Shown: positions 16,972 to 24,342 of the stretch, in pieces
Position numbering within the stretch: the first letter of the stretch is position 1
Layout: each line of letters begins with the position of its first letter
Assembly: GCA_035570275.1 (NCBI GenBank)
Contig: DATMNI010000060.1
Span: 1 to 35,579 of the forward strand
Direction: 5' to 3'
DNA length: 35,579 nt
Source: DATMNI01 sp035570275
GTDB taxonomy: Bacteria; Acidobacteriota; Terriglobia; Bryobacterales; Bryobacteraceae
Notes under the pieces: model-generated
The model's database searches: none
What the model was told of the DNA's origin: nothing
The model's input: the letters and a program-made list of their open reading frames with translations, nothing else
Made by a program: the position numbers and the translations under genes

Positions 16972-16999
16972 GCCAGCAAGCGACTGCCGCTCCCTAACG

Positions 17000-17106
17000 G
17001 TCACGGCTCTGATCGGGAGGCGTCACGGCTCTGATCGGCAGGCGTCACGGCTCTGATCGGCAGGCGTCACGGCTCTGATCGGGAGGCGTCACGGCTCTGA
17101 CCGGAG
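17000..17106. repeat. 22-bp tandem repeat, four full units and one partial
   Basis: Units beginning GTCACGGCTCTGATCGG and ending (G/C)AGGC start at 17000, 17022, 17044 and 17066; a fifth partial unit starts at 17088 and diverges into GACCGGAGCCGCGCGCGTCA. The left border CTCCCTAACGGTCACGGCTC (from 16990) and the right side match a larger dispersed repeat also seen at 23200-23297 and 31642-31667. The right part encodes the C-terminus of the LolA-like protein on the minus strand. Confidence 0.9.
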
Positions 17107-17840
17107 CCGCGCGCGTCAGCCAGCGGTAGCGACGCGGAATCCCTATCGAGCTGGTAGTTCGAAAAACGAATCTCCAGTTCGGTGGGGCCAAGCAGGAAAC
17201 TGTTGGTGACCGATCGCACGTGCCCGGGCAGCCAGAAACCTTCCACTTCGATGAAATCTTCGCTAATGCGGGGCGCGCCCACCAATATGGAAATGCTGGC
17301 CGCAAACTGGCCTTCAATCCGCACTACGGCGAAAGTGCCGGCATCGACCCAGGCTTTCCCCACGATCAGGTACCGGTTCTTGATCCTTGGCGCCAGTTCC
17401 AGGACATAGCAGCTTCGCCCGGCTGCGACTTCGGTTCCGACCAGCCTGACCCGATAGTTGGCGGAAGTAATCTGGTGGCGGACACGCTCCGGCGGCAGGC
17501 TGGCGCCTGCCTCGGACGCCATCACCTTATCGATGATGCCGTTGAGCTGGTCCGAGCCGGATCGCGTCAACACGGTGTAGCGATTGCCTTCGACCTGGCG
17601 GTAATTCATCAGTACCGCTACCGCTGCCTGTTTGCCGAACCGCCGGTTTTGCAGGGTGTATTGCCGCGAACCCGAGTACTCCTTCAACAGGACATGGCGT
17701 CGGTTATTCTCGCTCTCGACTCTGGCCAGGATTTCATCGCTGGAGGGCGTCACGGAGTCGGCCGTGACCGCACGGATGAGCACACAAATGACGATCGCGT
17801 GCCCAAATCCGCGGGATCCGAGAGATACGGGGCTCCTCAC
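17067..17840 (-). CDS. LolA-like outer-membrane lipoprotein-sorting family protein
   Basis: A 257-residue exported protein. The start is GTG 17840, which overlaps the PAP2 stop codon (GTGA), even though the frame is open further upstream. A signal peptide (HAIVICVLIRAVTADS) is followed by SSDEILARVESENNRR and then beta-strand-rich sequence: YSGSRQYTLQNRRFGKQA, RSCYVLELAPRIKNRYLIVG, KAWVDAGTFAVVRIEGQFA and VEGFWLPGHVRSVTNSFL. This pattern matches the LolA/LolB-like half-barrel that binds acyl chains. The last 20 or so residues (SLPLADARGSGQSRDASRSE) come from the dispersed repeat rather than the family. As the last gene of the operon it may carry lipid or lipoprotein in the periplasm. Confidence 0.75.
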   Translation of the reverse strand: MRSPVSLGSRGFGHAIVICVLIRAVTADSVTPSSDEILARVESENNRRHVLLKEYSGSRQYTLQNRRFGKQAAVAVLMNYRQVEGNRYTVLTRSGSDQLNGIIDKVMASEAGASLPPERVRHQITSANYRVRLVGTEVAAGRSCYVLELAPRIKNRYLIVGKAWVDAGTFAVVRIEGQFAASISILVGAPRISEDFIEVEGFWLPGHVRSVTNSFLLGPTELEIRFSNYQLDRDSASLPLADARGSGQSRDASRSEP

Positions 17841-18751
17841 TCCTGGCTTCCCGAGCGATGCCAGGCCAGCGCCAATCCATAGCTGTGATCGGAAGGCTGG
17901 ACCTGCGGAACCACCTGAGGCAAAAGCCATCCCTTAACCGGCGATCGGCCACCGACCCGGCGCCTTTCGCTGACATGCCTGCCGATAAACCAGCCCATGA
18001 CTCCTCCCGCCACAATGTCCGATGCGGAATGCTGCCGGGCGCTGAAGCGAGATGCGCCAACCATCGTGGCGAGACCGTAAGCGAGGATTACTACCGCTTT
18101 ATTGTCGTGGTATTGATGGGCGATTACCGCGGCCAGCGCAAAGCTGCCGATGGTGTGGCCGGACGGAAACGCATCACTGCCGTGGAAGAAGTGCCCGCCT
18201 CCGTCTCCTTCCAGGGGCCGCTGGCGGCCGGTTGCGGCCTTGAGAACTTCCGACACAATCAAACCGTCCACCAGAGCCTCGCCTCCCAGCAGTCCCGTCT
18301 CGCGCAACTTCGATTGCTTAGTCAGGGCTCCGCCCAAATAGAGTCCGCCGGCGATGGGGATCAGCGTGTACGCCGCTCCCAGTTGCGAGACACCGCGGCT
18401 GAATGCCACCTGGTCTCCGGTGTTCGGCAGTTGTTGCGAAGTACGGCGGTCGGTCGCGATCAGGGCGCCGGTAGCCGCGCCGAAGATCAGCCACCATTTG
18501 GCGTTCCGGCGCGTGATCCGGAATGGACTCGTCCAGATCTGTTTTTGATCGCGGACGATGTCTTTGGCGACTGCCTTGACCGAGTCCCTTGGCGGCTCCA
18601 TCTTGTCTGCCGACGGCGCCGCTTCGATGGCTTCACGCTGCGCGTCCTGACCGAACGCCGCCGGCACCGCCACCAGCGCGAACGCGGGCGCCAGCGTCAG
18701 CGCGAGCAGCCACCAGCGGACTTGCGACGAGAGAATTGAGGGAACGGTCAT
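17837..18751 (-). CDS. PAP2-superfamily phosphatase
   Basis: A 304-residue membrane or exported phosphatase with all three PAP2 motifs: K171-x6-R178-P179 in KAATGRQRP, PSGH at 196-199, and SRx5Hx3D with R235, H241 and D245 in SRFSARQHSASD. A signal peptide or first helix lies at residues 12-34 and several hydrophobic helices follow. Family members remove phosphate from phosphatidic acid, undecaprenyl pyrophosphate or lipid A. The context with a phospholipase C-domain protein suggests a phospholipid intermediate. The start overlaps the stop of the phospholipase gene by 4 nt and its own stop overlaps the LolA-like start, so all three are translationally coupled. Confidence 0.9.
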   Translation of the reverse strand: MTVPSILSSQVRWWLLALTLAPAFALVAVPAAFGQDAQREAIEAAPSADKMEPPRDSVKAVAKDIVRDQKQIWTSPFRITRRNAKWWLIFGAATGALIATDRRTSQQLPNTGDQVAFSRGVSQLGAAYTLIPIAGGLYLGGALTKQSKLRETGLLGGEALVDGLIVSEVLKAATGRQRPLEGDGGGHFFHGSDAFPSGHTIGSFALAAVIAHQYHDNKAVVILAYGLATMVGASRFSARQHSASDIVAGGVMGWFIGRHVSERRRVGGRSPVKGWLLPQVVPQVQPSDHSYGLALAWHRSGSQE

Positions 18752-20076
18752 TTGGGAACCGGCTCGTTCATGGAGGCAGACTTTTTAGAGCCTGACCCTG
18801 AAAGATCCCGGTTGATGTCGCCCAGGTGATTCAGCTCCTCCTGCACCCTTGCCCACTCGCTGGGGTGGGCCTTGGTCGCTATAGGCAGGCTGAGGTCCTG
18901 GTAAAAAGCAAGAATATCGCTCCTGAGGTCGTCCGGCATTTCTACGTAGTGACCGTCCAACTTGTGCAGCAGTTTGGCATACGCCTCGTCAGTCAGCGTG
19001 TATTGGCCCGCCTTGGTGGCTTCGCCCACATCAAAATTATCATTGGGCAGCTTCAGCCTGCTGCCGCCAACGCTGGCAAGCAACTCGCGATATTTGTCGA
19101 TTGACGCGTTGAAACTGGCCATGTACAACTTTTCGGTTTCCGGTGTCTGCTTCTGAAATGCGAAGGCCTTGAATGGGCCTACTTTGGGCATGATGCGAAA
19201 GAAGGTAGCCAGCATTCTGGACCGAATACCAGGTCGCTGATAGGTGGCTCCCCAGTTCTTTTCGTAGCTGGAGCGAGACAGATTGTAGAGAAATTTCTTG
19301 CGGGTGATGCCGGGAACTTCCTTCCTGATCTCCGGACTCTTGATTTGCCACGCGATTTTGGTCATGGCGGGAAGGATGGTCCCGACCGCCCGCCGGTACG
19401 ATCCGATGGCGAGATCGAGGTTGAAGAATATCTCCTCGATCCTCATTCCATAAGTATCCTGAAAGGCCCGCTGGAGCACGGGTTTGGCGACTTGAAACCC
19501 GATAAAGTTTTTGTAAGCTTCCGAAGCGTAGCGGCTTTTCGCGGACTGAAACACATCGAATCCAAACTCTGTTTTGGTGTGCGATATGGGATCGTCCGCA
19601 TACGTGACCGACTTCCCGAATTTCATGCGAAGCTTGGGGTAGAGCAGCGGCACCGAGAGGTTCGTGGCCATGCGGTGACCATTGTTGTCGGCCGCGAAAT
19701 GCGCCAGCGCGCCCAGCGCGAATGCATACTCGTTGAGATCCTGCGACTCTTCAATCAGGTGGTGGAGGAAATCGCCGCTCCGGACGTAATGCGTCAAATC
19801 GCTGTAAAACCTGCTGCCGAACGGATAATAGCCCAGATCCTGAATGATGCTTCCTCCGTAGGCGTAGGCGTGCGCCTGCATCAACTCATCGCCGGTGGAA
19901 GCCGGAAATCGTTTCAGCAGCAGGGGCTTGAGCGAACTATCCCAAGTGGAGTCGATAATGGCTTCGTGGGTTAGAACGGAATACGAAAGGGCAGGTTGAA
20001 CTGAGAATAAGACCAACAGCCCAAACGCGGCGGGTGGCAGTTTCCAGAGCCGGCGCGATTCTCCATGTTTGATCAT
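18748..20076 (-). CDS. Exported zinc-dependent phospholipase C domain protein
   Basis: A 442-residue protein with a signal peptide (FGLLVLFSVQPALSYS). It is followed by the histidine-rich helical core of the PF00882 zinc-dependent phospholipase C family: YSVLTHEAIID (H37), AHAYAYGGSIIQDLGYYPFG (H69, D80), THYVRSGDFLHHLIEE (H96, H105) and FALGALAHFAADNNGHR (H126, D130, H134). The family hydrolyses phosphatidylcholine-type lipids to diacylglycerol and phospho-head-group. The C-terminal half (about 200-442) has no recognised domain. It begins 9 bp after the upstream gene and overlaps the PAP2 gene by 4 nt. Export and the PAP2 neighbour point to envelope or foreign lipid turnover. Confidence 0.87.
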   Translation of the reverse strand: MIKHGESRRLWKLPPAAFGLLVLFSVQPALSYSVLTHEAIIDSTWDSSLKPLLLKRFPASTGDELMQAHAYAYGGSIIQDLGYYPFGSRFYSDLTHYVRSGDFLHHLIEESQDLNEYAFALGALAHFAADNNGHRMATNLSVPLLYPKLRMKFGKSVTYADDPISHTKTEFGFDVFQSAKSRYASEAYKNFIGFQVAKPVLQRAFQDTYGMRIEEIFFNLDLAIGSYRRAVGTILPAMTKIAWQIKSPEIRKEVPGITRKKFLYNLSRSSYEKNWGATYQRPGIRSRMLATFFRIMPKVGPFKAFAFQKQTPETEKLYMASFNASIDKYRELLASVGGSRLKLPNDNFDVGEATKAGQYTLTDEAYAKLLHKLDGHYVEMPDDLRSDILAFYQDLSLPIATKAHPSEWARVQEELNHLGDINRDLSGSGSKKSASMNEPVPK

Positions 20077-20085
20077 CGGTCCACC

Positions 20086-20754
20086 TCACTTGCGGCGGAA
20101 TACTTTCCTTTTGATATCCGGCCAGAACTCCGATCCCAGATTGCCCAACAGATCGAACCCCAGTCCGACGGAGCCCTGAATCAATCCAAGCCGCGCGGTA
20201 TCGAGACGATCCGGATACCACAGGTTGGACAGAACGGCCGATCCGTACGCGCTGCCGATACGCCAGGTGGACAGTGTCTCGCCGCCGGTGTCGGTTCGCG
20301 TGAGGATGGTTCCGCGGACCGCATGTCCAGTCCGGCGCCAGAACCCTGAGCTGACTGATCGATAGTAACGCGGGTCTTGGTGCAGCGCGGAATCCAGGCC
20401 AAAAGCCAGAGCGCCGTGGATCGCCGACCAGCCGGCGGTGGAGGCGACCCGCCTGCCGTATGCCGAGGCGCCCTGGCCCCACTCTTCCGGAGCGCTGAGC
20501 CCCTGGAGCACTCCGGCATAGGCGGCGAAGCCCACGATGGCGAAAGGGCTGTAGGTTTTTTCGGCGTGATAGTTCAGTTTGCCTTTCCAATCGAGCACAT
20601 CCGCAGTCTGAGCAACAGCCGCAGTCTGAGCAATAGCTGCCACGGGAATCGCCAACGAGATGGCGAGCATCAGTACTGGCTTCAGTCGGCCGGAAAGGGT
20701 TGCAGCCGGAGTGCGGTCAACCCGCTTGATGATTTTCGTAACCATTGGGAACAT
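20086..20754 (-). CDS. Exported protein of unknown function, first gene of the lipid operon
   Basis: From ATG 20754 the protein has 222 residues; the frame is open to 20880 but residues upstream of MFPMVTKIIKRVDR lack protein character. A signal peptide (VLMLAISLAIPVAAIAQ) is followed by TAAVAQTADVL, a short duplication. The remainder contains SPFAIVGFAAYAGVLQGLS, GLDSALHQDPRYYRS, WRIGSAYGSAVLSNLWYPDR and GLGFDLLGNLGSEFWPDIKR, the pattern of small acidobacterial envelope proteins, possibly membrane-associated. No enzyme motif was found. It is separated from the phospholipase gene by 9 bp, so it is co-transcribed. Confidence 0.7.
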   Translation of the reverse strand: MFPMVTKIIKRVDRTPAATLSGRLKPVLMLAISLAIPVAAIAQTAAVAQTADVLDWKGKLNYHAEKTYSPFAIVGFAAYAGVLQGLSAPEEWGQGASAYGRRVASTAGWSAIHGALAFGLDSALHQDPRYYRSVSSGFWRRTGHAVRGTILTRTDTGGETLSTWRIGSAYGSAVLSNLWYPDRLDTARLGLIQGSVGLGFDLLGNLGSEFWPDIKRKVFRRK

Positions 20755-21292
20755 CGTTTTTGCTTTCGCCGCCACAACACGTGAAGACTTTCCGACCCGG
20801 CCTAACTGATTAGCTGTGGCACGTTTGCCACCACTTGAATTCGTGAGGATTATGGCACGAGTTTGCCGCGAGCCGCCCATGCGGCCTCCTGGCGCGTCGA
20901 AAAGTGCATTTCCAAGGCAGATTCTGCACCCGCGCGTGCCGTCATGCCCCGCATCTCCCGAAGGAGACGGTCCGCGGTCTCGAACGCCGCTCGCCGACGC
21001 TCGCGTTGTGCCTGCGCGCCATCGCCGCCACCCGGATTATCCACCTGATCCATGTTCAGCAACACCGCTGACGAGCCTACCACGTTGGGCCGCGGGCTTC
21101 AATACCGGCGATGCACATGTCCGGGTGCGTTCCGACATGGCGAAGCGCAAATATTCGGGAACTGCCGGCCGTAACCCTCTTGATGGCGCGGCCGGTGCAG
21201 CCGCGGGCTCGCCGCGACCTGCGGGAGTTGGCTCCGTTTCAGGCGGCCGTGCTGTCACTGGCGTCCCCTCACTGGCGTCCCCCTCACTAGCG
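20755..21292. other. Intergenic region between lipid operon and cytochrome locus
   Basis: About 540 bp containing one possible small gene (20850-21053) and, at 21254-21295, three imperfect copies of TCACTGGCGTCCC immediately after the cytochrome stop codon. A plus-strand ATG at 21137 opens MAKRKYSGTAGR, similar to the first residues of small basic MAKRKYS-type proteins, but the similarity stops there. Confidence 0.45.
20850..21053 (-). CDS. Possible small charged protein of 67 residues
   Basis: The minus frame from ATG 21053 encodes MDQVDNPGGGDGAQAQRE, RRRAAFETADRLLREMRGM and SALEMHFSTRQEAAWAARG. It is an amphipathic, charged sequence with helix-like spacing and looks less like a shadow than the opposite frame. 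No family is recognised. The position would make it the first gene upstream of the lipid operon. Confidence 0.3.
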   Translation of the reverse strand: MDQVDNPGGGDGAQAQRERRRAAFETADRLLREMRGMTARAGAESALEMHFSTRQEAAWAARGKLVP

Positions 21293-23323
21293 TCAATGAC
21301 ACTTGACGCACTCTGTGGTAGTGCCCCGATATATGCGAATCATCTTGCCGGCGGATTCCCGCTGGTCCTTATGGCACTTGGCGCAGGCTACGTCCCGATG
21401 GTCCCGGTTCAGCACGAACGGCGTTTTATCGTGATTGAACGCTTCCCCGTTCCAGCGCGCCGTGACATGACATTGCCCACAGTCTTCCGCCGGCCCGCTC
21501 TTGAACTGACCGGCGTGAGCGTCCTTGGCGTTGTGGCAATCGAGGCACTGGGTGGGGGTCTTGGAGAACTCAGGCGCCACCTTGGCCGGTCCGCCGCCAA
21601 CCGGTTCGGAGGGCTTGTGGCATTGGATGCATTTCACGTTGAGATGGGCGCCGTCAATCTTAAACTTGGTTTTGGAGTGATCGAAGGTGCTGACTTCTTT
21701 CCACTGCTCGGAGGTGTGGCAGCCCTCACAGGCCAGTTTGGTCTGGTGTGGATCGGTGTGACACGTGTTGCAGGTTCGGGAAGCGAAGTGATACTGGCGA
21801 GGCACAGTTACAGGCGTACCAGCCTTGACAGGTGCCAGCGGCAACGCTGTACCGCCGGCCGGGAGTGGCTTGTGGCACTTGTCGCAGGTTACGGTGGCGT
21901 GCTTTCCGGTGAGTGCGAACTGTGTTTCCGCGTGGCGCGCAACGGTAAACGTGGTGGCCTGGAAGCCGGCGGAAGTATGGCACTGGTCGCATTGGTTGGC
22001 GTGGGGCGCGGCGGCGAACTCTCCGCCGTGGCGGTCGGCATGGCAGGCGGAGCAGACGAGCTTGCGGGAAATGTACACCGCGCCGCGGCCCTCGGGCTGA
22101 TGACACTCCGCGCAACGGAGGGCGGCATGTTTGCCTTCGATAGGGAACGCAGTTTGGCGGTGCGTTTCGCGATCAAATTTGGCGGGTTTGAAGCCTGTCA
22201 GGTTGTGACAGGATGAGCAGTCCGATCCGGCCGCGCGCGTGGCGAACTGGCGATTGTGAGGATCTTCATGGCACTGCTGGCAACGCTCGTGGGCGATGGG
22301 GCGCCGGAAATCGGTGCCCTTGTGGCACGCGGAACATACCACGGCCGCGTGCTTTTCCAATAGTGGAAACTTCGTGGTGGCGTGATTGAACTCCGCGCCG
22401 GGGCGATTATTCTTCCAGCCATTGGTATTGTGGCAGTTATCGCATGAGCCTCGGAACTTGACGTCCTGGAAGGCCCCTCGGTGTGGATCGGTGTGACAAC
22501 TTTGGCAGCCGCTGTAAGTCAGCCCCTTGTACTGAGGATTCTCTTGACCGGGCCGCGGTCCGTGGCACTTCTGGCAGGCTTCGGTCTGATGCAATCCCGT
22601 GAGCGGGAAGTGGGTGGCGGCATGATTGAATCCGGTGGCCGGCTTAAAGCCATCCATGGTGTGGCAGCGGAGGCAATCGGCGCCGAGTTGGCCTTGATGC
22701 TGATCCTTATGACATGCCGTACACTCACGGCGAAGACCAAGGAAAGACCGGTTCAGATCTTTCAGTTTGATCTCGGTGCGGGCGTCGGCTGAGATTTTAG
22801 TGGCGACATGACAGCTCCCGCATTTTTGCTGTTGATGCTTGCCGGCCAGGGCAAAGCCGGTTTGGGCGAAGTGATCGAATTTCTGGCGGTCCAGACGAAT
22901 CAGCGCGGTTGTCTGGCCCTTGTGTTCCTGATGACAGCGCCGGCAATCGGTTTCGCCGGCCGAGCTTTTGTAGGCGCGAGCGTGAAACCCCGCCTTGGTT
23001 TCCACGCGGCGCCGGATCTCGGCGTGACACCCCAGACACTTGAAACCGCGCGTGGTGGTTCCAAATTCGTGACAGGAGCCGCACTTGGTCAGCCCTTCCA
23101 ACTGCTGGTGAGCGCGTGACAGAGGACCGGGCGAGATCTGCGCCCGCGCCACGGTGGCACAGCATAGCGCCAGGGCAACCACGAATAGTGGGCTAAGCAC
23201 CGCTCGCTGACGTTCGCGGCTCGGATCAGAGCCCCGGCCCGCTCGCTGACGTTCGCGGCTCGGATCAGCGCCCCGACCGTCAGGGAGGGGTTTGTCATCA
23301 CAGCACGTGCGTGGAATCGGCAA
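21293..23323 (-). CDS. 23-heme c-type cytochrome
   Basis: A 676-residue exported cytochrome with 23 CxxCH heme-binding motifs spread evenly, about one per 27 residues, from CGSCH near residue 80 to CVKCH, which forms the very C-terminus. Recurrent blocks FNHATTKFPLLEKHAAVVC, FDHSKTKFKIDGAHLNVKC and FNHDKTPFVLNRDHRDVAC supply distal His ligands ahead of the next motif. The arrangement resembles the long cytochrome c3-like/NrfB-like repeats of outer-membrane and extracellular decaheme families. The N-terminal 40 residues (KPLPDGRGADPSRERQRA region) are encoded by two tandem copies of a dispersed repeat; the signal peptide proper is LFVVALALCCATVARA. GTG 23200 is an alternative start, but would leave a signal peptide without basic residues. 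Likely terminal component of the conduit. Confidence 0.9.
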   Translation of the reverse strand: MPIPRTCCDDKPLPDGRGADPSRERQRAGRGSDPSRERQRAVLSPLFVVALALCCATVARAQISPGPLSRAHQQLEGLTKCGSCHEFGTTTRGFKCLGCHAEIRRRVETKAGFHARAYKSSAGETDCRRCHQEHKGQTTALIRLDRQKFDHFAQTGFALAGKHQQQKCGSCHVATKISADARTEIKLKDLNRSFLGLRRECTACHKDQHQGQLGADCLRCHTMDGFKPATGFNHAATHFPLTGLHQTEACQKCHGPRPGQENPQYKGLTYSGCQSCHTDPHRGAFQDVKFRGSCDNCHNTNGWKNNRPGAEFNHATTKFPLLEKHAAVVCSACHKGTDFRRPIAHERCQQCHEDPHNRQFATRAAGSDCSSCHNLTGFKPAKFDRETHRQTAFPIEGKHAALRCAECHQPEGRGAVYISRKLVCSACHADRHGGEFAAAPHANQCDQCHTSAGFQATTFTVARHAETQFALTGKHATVTCDKCHKPLPAGGTALPLAPVKAGTPVTVPRQYHFASRTCNTCHTDPHQTKLACEGCHTSEQWKEVSTFDHSKTKFKIDGAHLNVKCIQCHKPSEPVGGGPAKVAPEFSKTPTQCLDCHNAKDAHAGQFKSGPAEDCGQCHVTARWNGEAFNHDKTPFVLNRDHRDVACAKCHKDQRESAGKMIRIYRGTTTECVKCH
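23200..23297 (-). repeat. Dispersed repeat, two tandem 3' parts, forming the cytochrome N-terminus
   Basis: On the minus strand the segment begins CTCCCTGACGGTCGGGGCGC and continues with two copies of GATCCGAGCCGCGAACGTCAGCGAGCGG. It matches the repeat at 16990-17125 and the shorter copy at 31642-31667. It fills the gap between the NHL stop codon and the cytochrome signal peptide. Confidence 0.8.
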
Positions 23324-24320
23324 AGACTAATACCTTTCCGTGATGCGAATCGACCAGATAGAGAAGTCCCTGGGGGTCGACATGCAGGGAATCGACGCGC
23401 TGCATCTGATCCACGCCTTCGCCCAGTTGACCAAAGGCCCCGAGATTCCGCGCTTCCCCATTGAATATCTCGACGGTCATCCATCGAGGGTTGGCCACCA
23501 GAAACCTCCGGTGCGCCACATCGTAAGTAAACGCGGAGGGGAACTGAATTCCGTCCCAGCGAAGTTCCCCGCGCTGGCTTCCAGCGGGGCTGAAGATTCC
23601 GACCCTGTGCTGCCTGTTACCCAGCACGTAAACCTGGTTGTCGACGACGGAAATCGCCGCCGGTTCGCCCAACTCCGGAGGCAGACTTATGGTGCCGTTG
23701 ACCTCGCCTTCCCGGTTTAATTCAACTACCACGTTCTTGGGAGGATCCGCCACGTAAATGGTTTTTCCATCTTCGGAAAGGGCGATGGCCGTCGGGCCTT
23801 CCAAAAAATGCTCGCCGGGCTTCAAGAGCGCGTGTTGAAACTCTCCTTTCTCGTCGAACATGAAAACGGCGCCGGTACCCGAATCAGTCAGGAAGATGCG
23901 GCCCTGGCCATCGACCGCCAGTCCCGAAGGCTGCCGCAGCGGCACATCTCCCACCCGGCGAATCTCGCGGTAGGCGCCGGTGGCGATGTCAAATACGTGC
24001 ACTGAGGCGGTCCCGCTATCGGTAATCCACACGCGCCGGCGAAGATCGGTCACCACCGCAACCGGAAACACCAGGCCGTAAGGATTCTCGGCTTTTCCGA
24101 GAGCGGCGGTGGCGGGCCGGCGATTGAGAACCGTGGCGGGATGAATGCCATCTTTAGATCCGAAGGTGTAGAGATGCCGGAACTCAACCGACACCTGCTC
24201 AACGGACGGTTGCTCAACGGACGGCGGGGCCTGCCCGACCGACGCCTGCTCAACGGACGGGGGGGCCTGCCCGGAGGCCAATGCCACTGCGACGATTAGT
24301 ACTCCACCTATATTCCGCAT
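23298..24320 (-). CDS. Exported NHL-repeat protein (cytochrome-locus propeller 3)
   Basis: The start is ATG 24320 (MRNIGGVLIVAVALASGQ, signal peptide), giving 340 residues. A low-complexity segment of repeated APPSVEQ/ASVGQ/PSVEQ units follows and is encoded by tandem DNA repeats (24196-24265). The propeller has clear NHL blades: FPVAVVTDLRRRVWITDSG, QPSGLAVDGQGRIFLTDSGT, GPTAIALSEDGKTIYVADPP, EPAAISVVDNQVYVLG and DSLHVDPQGLLYLVDS. NHL domains bind partners, not substrates. It lies 22 bp after the 12-heme cytochrome and runs into the 23-heme gene, so it probably scaffolds one of them in the periplasm or at the outer membrane. Confidence 0.85.
   Translation of the reverse strand: MRNIGGVLIVAVALASGQAPPSVEQASVGQAPPSVEQPSVEQVSVEFRHLYTFGSKDGIHPATVLNRRPATAALGKAENPYGLVFPVAVVTDLRRRVWITDSGTASVHVFDIATGAYREIRRVGDVPLRQPSGLAVDGQGRIFLTDSGTGAVFMFDEKGEFQHALLKPGEHFLEGPTAIALSEDGKTIYVADPPKNVVVELNREGEVNGTISLPPELGEPAAISVVDNQVYVLGNRQHRVGIFSPAGSQRGELRWDGIQFPSAFTYDVAHRRFLVANPRWMTVEIFNGEARNLGAFGQLGEGVDQMQRVDSLHVDPQGLLYLVDSHHGKVLVFADSTHVL
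24196..24265. repeat. Tandem repeat encoding APPSVEQ/SVEQ units
   Basis: Repeated blocks CTGCTCAACGGACGG (twice, plus a TTGCTCAACGGACGG form) and GGGGCCTGCCCG (twice) encode the minus-strand peptide PPSVEQASVGQAPPSVEQPS. The units have insertion-prone lengths that keep frame (multiples of 3). Confidence 0.7.
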
Positions 24321-24342
24321 TCTAAGTTTCCGCCAAGTCCCG

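Noticed and set aside
21137..21200. Gene for a small basic MAKRKYS-type protein
   Set aside because: Only the first dozen residues match; the lysine-rich body of that family is absent.
20816..22216. 466-residue plus-strand open frame over the 23-heme gene and its downstream region
   Set aside because: Opposes a frame with evenly spaced CxxCH motifs and has no recognisable domain.
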